A DNA stretch of 11,656 bases, taken from assembly GCA_002296125.1 (NCBI GenBank), contig DBHI01000061.1:1-11656 (forward strand), given 5' to 3'. This DNA is from Anaerolineales bacterium UBA832 (GTDB taxonomy: Bacteria > Chloroflexota > Anaerolineae > Anaerolineales > UBA11657). The translations under genes were made by a program, and so were the position numbers. Below the pieces are notes generated by a model. It saw only the letters and a program-made list of their open reading frames with translations. It had not been told where the DNA came from and did no database searches. Positions 6,657 through 11,656 of this stretch are shown here, piece by piece; positions within the stretch are counted from its first letter, which is position 1, and each line of letters begins with the position of its first letter.

Positions 6657-7436
6657 ATGAATAATCTTCCAGTGGTATTATTAGTAGGTGGATCTGGTTC
6701 TCGGATGAGGTCCGACCTAGTTGATAGACCAAAACATCTTGTCGAAATTGGGGGAAAGGCAATTATATGGCATGTTATGCGTCTTTATTCGCATTTTGGC
6801 CACAACAAGTTTATATTGCCTCTTGGACATCATGGTAAAGCATTTCGAAAGTATTTTTTAGAATATGCTTCATTGACTCAAGATCTTTCTTTTAAACTAG
6901 GAGAGGCACAATCAGCAATGAATGATAGTGTCATTGAAAAGAATTGGCATGTGAACCTTTTTGATGCAGGAGTTGGAAGTTCTAAGGGAGAAAGAATTAG
7001 ACTTGCTATTGATCATATAAGTGACAAAGTGTTTTGTGTAACTTATGGTGATGGAATTGGAGATATTAATATTAATGAGATAGTTGATTTTCATAATAGT
7101 CATGATTCAATTGCAACTGTTACTGGATATCGTCCATTTTCACAGTACGGAGTATTAGAAGCTGATGATAATGGTCAAGTGCATAGTATGCATGAAAAGC
7201 CTCGATTAGATAATTGGATCAATGCTGGTTTTTTTGTTTTTGATTTGGAAGTGATTGATTACTTGAATAAAAGTCATGATAGCGATCTAGAAACTGATAT
7301 TATGCCACAATTGGCTGCTGATAATGAATTGATAATGTATAAACATAATGGATTTTGGGCATCTATGGATACTTTAAAGGATGCTAACTATTTGAATAGT
7401 GTATGGAATGATAATGCACCATGGAAGGTGTGGTAA
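6657..7436 (+). CDS. rfbF: Glucose-1-phosphate cytidylyltransferase
   Basis: Makes CDP-glucose from CTP and alpha-D-glucose 1-phosphate, the first step towards CDP-3,6-dideoxyhexoses; cytoplasmic. At 259 residues it matches the family length. The nucleotidyltransferase fold shows LLVGGSGSRMR (8-18), the RPKHLVEIGGK segment with K26 (24-34), the metal-binding YGDG with D132 (130-133), EKP at 180-182, WINAGFFV (187-194), and GFWASMDTLKD (232-242) ending in the RfbF-typical APWKVW tail. The usual G-GTR of the signature loop is G-GSR here. The ATG at 6657 is the only possible start, because a stop lies in frame 15 bases upstream; no Shine-Dalgarno is present. It is the first gene of the operon, and the next begins 7 nt after its stop. 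Context with the dehydratase and RfbH supports the CDP-sugar assignment. Confidence 0.93.
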   Translation: MNNLPVVLLVGGSGSRMRSDLVDRPKHLVEIGGKAIIWHVMRLYSHFGHNKFILPLGHHGKAFRKYFLEYASLTQDLSFKLGEAQSAMNDSVIEKNWHVNLFDAGVGSSKGERIRLAIDHISDKVFCVTYGDGIGDININEIVDFHNSHDSIATVTGYRPFSQYGVLEADDNGQVHSMHEKPRLDNWINAGFFVFDLEVIDYLNKSHDSDLETDIMPQLAADNELIMYKHNGFWASMDTLKDANYLNSVWNDNAPWKVW

Positions 7437-7443
7437 TAAGCTA

Positions 7444-8433
7444 ATGATTGAATCCAACTTTTGGCGTGATCGTAGAGTTTTGATTACAGGTTGTACAGGC
7501 ATGTTAGGTTCATGGTTGACTATAAAATTGCTTGAGATGCAGGCAGATGTAGTAGGTATTATTAGAGATTATGTACCACACAGCGAATTAATTAAATCCG
7601 GAGGGATCGATCGTATAAATGTTGTAAGAGGAACTATCACCGATAGTGACTTGTTAATGCGAGTGTTTTCAGATTATGAGATTCAGACTTGTATACATCT
7701 AGCAGCTCAAACTGCTGTTGGTATTGCAAACAATGCTCCTGTGCCAACATTTGAGACTAATATAAGAGGTACTTGGATTGTTTTGGATGCTGCTAGGAGA
7801 TGGCCTGGTGTTGAACAAGTATTAGTTGCATCAAGTGACAAGGCTTATGGATCTCATAAAGAATTACCTTATTCTGAGTCCGCTGAGTTAAAAGGTAATC
7901 ATCCATATGATGTATCTAAATCTTGTACTGATATGATAGCAAATACTTATGCTCACACTTTTGGCCTTCCTGTTGCTATTACTAGATGTGCAAATATGTA
8001 TGGTGGGGGAGATTTAAACTGGAATAGAATTGTTCCAGGAACTATGAGGAGCGTGATTAATGCGGAATCACCGATAATTAGATCTGATGGATCACCTAAA
8101 CGTGACTACATTTATGTTAAGGATGTTGTTAGTGCTTGTATTATGTTAATAGAAAATTTAGCAGTGGATCCTAATTTGCATATGGGTCAAGCATACAATT
8201 TTGGTGCTGATGATCCTGTTTCGGCTATAGAAATGGTTAACAATATTTTGAAGGTTTCAGGTAACCATAATTTGGAAGCTGTTATTCAAAATACGGCTGT
8301 TAATGAGATACAAGATCAATATCTGTCAAGCAGCTTGGCTGAGAAACAATTGGGTTGGAAGGCTAAATATTCTTTAGTAGAAGGATTATCTGAAACATTA
8401 AGTTGGTATAAGACGTTTCTATCCCAGAAGTGA
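7444..8433 (+). CDS. rfbG: CDP-glucose 4,6-dehydratase (NAD-dependent SDR)
   Basis: Converts CDP-glucose to CDP-4-keto-6-deoxyglucose using bound NAD+. The 329-residue protein is an extended short-chain dehydrogenase: NAD-binding loop TGCTGMLG at 15-22, IHLAAQT at 84-90, active-site SSDKAYG at 130-136, and catalytic YDVSK with Y155 and K159. The Asp-Lys pair (D132-K133) after the serines is the dehydratase-type variant. Further on are YGGGDLNWNRIVPG (186-199) and RDYIYVKDV. I start at ATG 7444, directly before the Rossmann strand; an upstream ATG at 7399 would overlap rfbF by 38 nt and add an unrelated 15-residue extension. It overlaps the next gene by 4 bases (GTGA), implying coupled translation. 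By sequence alone it could be another NDP-hexose dehydratase; the RfbF and RfbH neighbours decide for CDP-glucose. Confidence 0.87.
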   Translation: MIESNFWRDRRVLITGCTGMLGSWLTIKLLEMQADVVGIIRDYVPHSELIKSGGIDRINVVRGTITDSDLLMRVFSDYEIQTCIHLAAQTAVGIANNAPVPTFETNIRGTWIVLDAARRWPGVEQVLVASSDKAYGSHKELPYSESAELKGNHPYDVSKSCTDMIANTYAHTFGLPVAITRCANMYGGGDLNWNRIVPGTMRSVINAESPIIRSDGSPKRDYIYVKDVVSACIMLIENLAVDPNLHMGQAYNFGADDPVSAIEMVNNILKVSGNHNLEAVIQNTAVNEIQDQYLSSSLAEKQLGWKAKYSLVEGLSETLSWYKTFLSQK

Positions 8434-9302
8434 TTAATTATTGGTATAACAAATCGATTTTAGTTACAGGTGCTAATGGTTTTATTGGTAGCCATGTATG
8501 TAGAAGACTCGTTGCTTCTGGCGCAAATGTTGTTGGGTTAGTCAGAGATCAATATAGAAATAAGTCTATATATAAGGAGGTGGAAGGAGATATTACTAAT
8601 CCAGTTATTATATCTGAAATTTTAGATACTTACGCACCTGAATTAGTTTTACATTTGGCATCAGTAGGGGCAAGTGATCATTTTATAGAAACTGAAAAGG
8701 CCATAATGGTTAATACCATAGGTCTAGCGAGACTGTTAAAAGCAGTTGATGGAAATGCTCGTGTGGTAGTTGCTAGAAGTCCATTGGAGATTAATCCAAA
8801 TAGTCCATATGCTGTTAGTAAGGCAGCCGGATGGGATTTGAGTGCAATATATTCTCGTACAAGAGGTTGGTCAATTGTAGGCGCAATGATTTATCAATGT
8901 TATGGTGTAGGTCAATCATCTAATAATGTTATTCCAGCTGCTTTATCAGCATTTTATCAATCTGAAGATTTTCCTTTGTCACCAGGTAATCAGATTCGTG
9001 ATTGGATCTTTGTTGATGATGTTGTTGATGGATTGATGTCATTAGTTGAATCTGGTTTTGATATACCAGTAACTATTGATTTAGGCACAGGTGTTGGTAC
9101 AAGTTTAAGGGAAGTAATAGATCTATTACATAGCAAAACTGGGCATAAAGGTAATCCAAATTATGGTGAATTGCCTTATCAACCATCAGATGAAATGAAC
9201 ATCATAGCAGATGTAGATCGCACATATGAATTGATTAATTGGAGATCAAGAACTAATATTGAGGAAGGATTAAGTATCTTAATGAATTCTGAGGTAGCAT
9301 AA
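8430..9302 (+). CDS. NAD(P)-dependent SDR, probable CDP-3,6-dideoxyhexose synthase (RfbS/RfbJ-like)
   Basis: Extended SDR of 290 residues, probably reducing or epimerising the C4 keto group of the CDP-sugar made by its neighbours. The NAD-binding loop TGANGFIG is at 13-20, LHLAS at 74-78, YAVSK (Y127, K131) holds the catalytic Tyr and Lys, and RDWIFVDDVVDG is at 190-201. It lacks the usual SSSxVYG block: only RSPLEINPNSP (116-126) separates the central strand from Tyr127, leaving S117 as the only nearby candidate for the third catalytic residue. From memory, CDP-paratose synthase RfbS has a similarly short loop, and the length fits RfbS/RfbJ. The GTG start overlaps the previous stop (GTGA); it is the only start ahead of the Rossmann motif. 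Whether the product is paratose, abequose or another sugar cannot be read off. Confidence 0.7.
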   Translation: MINYWYNKSILVTGANGFIGSHVCRRLVASGANVVGLVRDQYRNKSIYKEVEGDITNPVIISEILDTYAPELVLHLASVGASDHFIETEKAIMVNTIGLARLLKAVDGNARVVVARSPLEINPNSPYAVSKAAGWDLSAIYSRTRGWSIVGAMIYQCYGVGQSSNNVIPAALSAFYQSEDFPLSPGNQIRDWIFVDDVVDGLMSLVESGFDIPVTIDLGTGVGTSLREVIDLLHSKTGHKGNPNYGELPYQPSDEMNIIADVDRTYELINWRSRTNIEEGLSILMNSEVA

Positions 9303-9305
9303 CAT

Positions 9306-10631
9306 ATGACAAATAAAGATCAATTGAAGAGTGAGATTATGCAAAAAATCACTCAATACTATCTTGATCAACATGCTGATCAGGAATTTATTCCTGGTGT
9401 CAGTCGTGTGAAATATGCTGGTAGAGTTTTTGATGATATTGAGATGCAAATGATGGTTTCTGCTGTACTTGATTTTTGGTTGACGGCTGGTCCTTATGCA
9501 ATGCAGTTTGAAAAGGAGTTAGGTAAATTCTTAGGTGTTCATGAAATTATACCAGTTAATTCTGGTTCATCTGCTAATTTAGTAGCAGTTACAGCATTAA
9601 GAAGTAAACAACTTGGTGAAAGGAGATTGCGTGTAGGTGATGAGGTTATAGTGCCTGCGACTTCTTTTCCCACAACGATAGCCCCACTTATTCAAAATGG
9701 GCTAATACCAGTGTTTGTGGACTGTAATTTAGCAGACTATAACTTAGATATTAATGAAGTAAAAAAAGCAATTAGTCCAAGAACTAAAGCAATCATGTTT
9801 GCTCATACTCTAGGTAATCCTGCTGACATGGATAACATAGTACCAATAGTTCAGGAAAACGATTTTTTGTTAATTGAGGATGTATGCGATGCCTTGGGTT
9901 CTACGTATGACGGTCGTATGCTTGGGACGTTTGGTGATGTGGCTACTCTGAGTTTTTATCCAGCTCATCACATTACTTTGGGTGAAGGTGGAGCAGTATT
10001 TACTAAATCAAGAAGATTGGCTAAGATTGCTAGAAGTGTAAGAGATTGGGGAAGAGATTGTTGGTGTGAGTATGATAATCCACCTAATGGTAAATGTGGA
10101 CGGAGATTTGAAACAGAAATTCCAGGTATATCAGGATGTTATGATCACAGATATTACTTTACTGAAATTGGTTATAACTTAAAATTAACTGATCCACAAG
10201 CAGCTATAGGATTAGCTCAATTGGCTAAGTTACCTGACTTTATTGATGCTAGGAAGAAGAATTTTAAAATGTTATATGATGGTTTAAAAGAATGGCAAGA
10301 TTATTTTATATTACCTACTTGGCATTCTAAGTCTGATCCTTCTTGGTTTGCATTTCCTATTACTGTGAGATCAGAAGCACCATTTAATAGAAATATAATA
10401 ATTAAATATCTTGAAGAGCATAACATTGAGACAAGAATGTTGTTTGCAGGTAATGTTTTGCGTCAACCAGGGTATGTAGATGTAAATTGTAGGATTATAG
10501 GTGATTTATCCGCATCTGATTATGTGATGAATTCAACATTTTTTATAGGAGTGTATCCTGGTATAAACGATGATCAGATCGATTATATTCTTGATATTTT
10601 TAATAGTTTTGTACGGGATATTGTGTGTTGA
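9306..10631 (+). CDS. rfbH: CDP-4-keto-6-deoxy-D-glucose 3-dehydrase (E1), iron-sulfur and PMP-dependent
   Basis: Removes the C3 hydroxyl of CDP-4-keto-6-deoxyglucose using pyridoxamine phosphate and a [2Fe-2S] cluster, with electrons from a separate reductase. The 441-residue protein has the aspartate aminotransferase-like (DegT/ArnB) fold: VNSGSSANLVAV (84-95), VPATSFPTT (116-124), D192 in IEDVCDALGS, and SFYPAHHITLGEGG (216-229), where H221 replaces the PLP-anchoring lysine. That His is the mark of the dehydrase as opposed to sugar aminotransferases. Cluster ligands fit C194, C252, C254 and C264. The first three keep the C-X57-C-X-C spacing known for the Yersinia enzyme, while the last gap is 9 residues instead of 7. 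It starts 3 nt after the previous stop, with GAGG 11 nt upstream. No E3-type reductase gene is in view. Confidence 0.93.
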   Translation: MTNKDQLKSEIMQKITQYYLDQHADQEFIPGVSRVKYAGRVFDDIEMQMMVSAVLDFWLTAGPYAMQFEKELGKFLGVHEIIPVNSGSSANLVAVTALRSKQLGERRLRVGDEVIVPATSFPTTIAPLIQNGLIPVFVDCNLADYNLDINEVKKAISPRTKAIMFAHTLGNPADMDNIVPIVQENDFLLIEDVCDALGSTYDGRMLGTFGDVATLSFYPAHHITLGEGGAVFTKSRRLAKIARSVRDWGRDCWCEYDNPPNGKCGRRFETEIPGISGCYDHRYYFTEIGYNLKLTDPQAAIGLAQLAKLPDFIDARKKNFKMLYDGLKEWQDYFILPTWHSKSDPSWFAFPITVRSEAPFNRNIIIKYLEEHNIETRMLFAGNVLRQPGYVDVNCRIIGDLSASDYVMNSTFFIGVYPGINDDQIDYILDIFNSFVRDIVC

Positions 10632-11332
10632 AACTTTCAATTATTGTTCCTGTGTTCAATGAACATGAAACTATATTAGAGATTTTAGAGCGCATACAGG
10701 ATGCACATATTGGTGATGGATGGACAAAGGAAATTATTATAGTAGATAATTGTTCTACTGATGGTACTAAAGATCTGTTAGAAAATTATAATGCTGAAAA
10801 TGTTCAAGTGATTCTGAAATCAGAAAACAGAGGTAAAGGTCATTCAGTACGGATGGCAATACCCTTATGTACTGGTCTTTATACGATTACTCAGGATGCT
10901 GATTTAGAATATAATCCTGCAGATTATTTTAAATTACTCGATCATGTCCTGAGATATGATCTTGATGTCGTATATGGCTCACGAGTGTTAGGAGGTAAGT
11001 ATTATCATTATTATAGGCTTAATTATTGGGTAGTTAGAGGACTTACATTACTTACAAACTTATTTTTTGGGTCAAAATTTACTGATGTAGCAACAAATTA
11101 TAAGTTGGTGAATACTAAGTTGTTACAATCATTAAAATTGACATGCTCTGGATTTGATTTGGATTTTGAAATAAGTAATAAATTAGCTTTATCTACTGAT
11201 AGGATTGATGAAGTACCCATTAGTTATGTTCCACGCACATATGCTAACGGTAAGAAGATAGGTGCTATAGATGGTTTAGGAGCTTTGTGGGTGATTGTAC
11301 GAGACAGATTATTTTCAAATTTTTACGGATGA
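10625..11332 (+). CDS. Family 2 glycosyltransferase (dolichol-phosphate mannosyltransferase-like)
   Basis: Inverting GT-A enzyme of 235 residues that would transfer a sugar from a nucleotide donor to a lipid carrier or growing glycan at the inner face of the membrane. It shows SIIVPVFNE (5-13), VDNCSTDGT (40-48) with D41, ENRGKGHSVRMAI (67-79), the metal-binding DAD in TQDADLEY (89-96), GSR at 118-120, and the DPM1-type block TDVATNYK-GFDLDFEI (153-183). A hydrophobic stretch at about 134-149 may touch the membrane; there are no C-terminal membrane helices. The start is GTG 10625, overlapping rfbH by 7 bases, or TTG 10628 with a TTGA overlap; GGGA at 10615-10618 suits either. The next gene is a paralogue 3 nt downstream. 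Donor and acceptor are unknown; placement suggests surface glycan assembly. Confidence 0.85.
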   Translation: MLKLSIIVPVFNEHETILEILERIQDAHIGDGWTKEIIIVDNCSTDGTKDLLENYNAENVQVILKSENRGKGHSVRMAIPLCTGLYTITQDADLEYNPADYFKLLDHVLRYDLDVVYGSRVLGGKYYHYYRLNYWVVRGLTLLTNLFFGSKFTDVATNYKLVNTKLLQSLKLTCSGFDLDFEISNKLALSTDRIDEVPISYVPRTYANGKKIGAIDGLGALWVIVRDRLFSNFYG

Positions 11333-11335
11333 TTT

Positions 11336-11656
11336 ATGTTAATTTCAATTATTATTTGTACATTCAATGAGCGTGAGTCTATTAAGCAAGTGCTAGATGC
11401 TGTTCATAAAGTAGATTTTGATTCAGAATGGAATAAGGAAGTAATAGTTGTAGACAATTGTTCCACCGATGGTACTCGTGAGATATTAAGTAATGGTGAT
11501 TGGCCAAATACTAGAATTGTATTTAATGATTATAATCTTGGTAAGAGTGCTTCTATTCGTATTGCGATAGAAATATTATCTGGTGATTATGCTGTTATTC
11601 AGGATGCAGATTTAGAATATGATCCGAAAGAATTGCCGAATTTGCTGAATAAAGCA
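11336..11656 (+). CDS. Second family 2 glycosyltransferase, 5' part (cut by window edge)
   Basis: An open frame of 107 codons runs from ATG 11336 to the window end with no stop, so only the N-terminal half is seen. It has ISIIICTFNE (3-12), VVDNCSTDGT (38-47) with D40, NLGKSASIRIAI (68-79), and QDADLEYDP (89-97) with the DxD-type metal site. These line up block by block with the preceding glycosyltransferase, including the uncommon Asn-Cys after the first Asp of the nucleotide-binding motif, so the two are tandem paralogues. It starts 3 nt after the preceding stop, in the same operon. No Shine-Dalgarno is seen. Specificity is unknown, and the C-terminal part, which could carry membrane helices, is outside the window. 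Confidence 0.85.
   Translation, partial: MLISIIICTFNERESIKQVLDAVHKVDFDSEWNKEVIVVDNCSTDGTREILSNGDWPNTRIVFNDYNLGKSASIRIAIEILSGDYAVIQDADLEYDPKELPNLLNKA

Noticed and set aside
6653..6658. TATAAT overlapping the rfbF start codon
   Set aside because: A transcript from it would begin inside the coding region, past the only usable start; no -35 is present.
6912..7103. Minus-strand open frame inside rfbF
   Set aside because: Antisense shadow of a gene with complete catalytic motifs.
7399..7443. Earlier ATG for the CDP-glucose dehydratase
   Set aside because: It overlaps rfbF by 38 nt in another frame, and the 15 extra residues precede a normally starting Rossmann fold.
6657..11656. Sugar operon as a recently acquired island
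   Set aside because: Base composition, codon bias and Shine-Dalgarno weakness look the same as in the left half, and there are no integrase, tRNA or repeat boundaries in view.

Overview
The window is AT-rich and tightly packed, and reads as one piece of an ordinary bacterial chromosome. I see no mobile element, tRNA, rRNA or CRISPR array. The gene set is FtsH, a one-TM Ser/Thr kinase with an HCD catalytic loop, SecG beside an orphan family-5 solute-binding protein, and a TPR-rich lipoprotein lytic transglycosylase. Together with A/T-biased codons, weak or absent Shine-Dalgarno sites and at least one probable leaderless gene, this best fits an AT-rich member of Chloroflexota (Dehalococcoidia/SAR202-like). 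That placement is inference from gene content and is not proven.

Left half (1-6540), envelope and protein quality control. On the minus strand are the 5' part of ftsH (running off the left edge) and, upstream of it, the Ser/Thr kinase. An extended -10 promoter and an 18-bp perfect palindrome lie between them. The kinase diverges from secG across a 151-bp promoter region. SecG is followed by an intrinsic terminator and then the membrane-anchored solute-binding protein. That gene converges on the lytic transglycosylase; their stop codons share the bases TTAA.

Right half (6657-11656), a co-directional sugar operon with gaps of 7 nt or less, or overlaps: glucose-1-phosphate cytidylyltransferase (RfbF), CDP-glucose 4,6-dehydratase (RfbG), a short-loop SDR reductase/epimerase resembling CDP-paratose/abequose synthases, CDP-4-keto-6-deoxyglucose 3-dehydrase (RfbH), then two tandem family-2 glycosyltransferases, the second cut by the window end. 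The logic is glucose-1-P -> CDP-glucose -> CDP-4-keto-6-deoxyglucose -> 3-deoxygenation -> C4 reduction, giving a CDP-3,6-dideoxyhexose. The glycosyltransferases could then use this or another activated sugar. The reductase partner of RfbH (RfbI/E3 type) is not in the window.

The most unusual point is the start of the sugar operon. A near-consensus sigma-70 promoter (TTGACA, 17 bp, TATGAT) is followed within about 10 nt of its predicted start by a textbook intrinsic terminator (CGCTCTC/GAGAGCG plus T6). This lies only 21 nt before the rfbF ATG, so the operon should be silent unless the terminator is bypassed. The promoter also overlaps a candidate promoter for the divergent transglycosylase gene.
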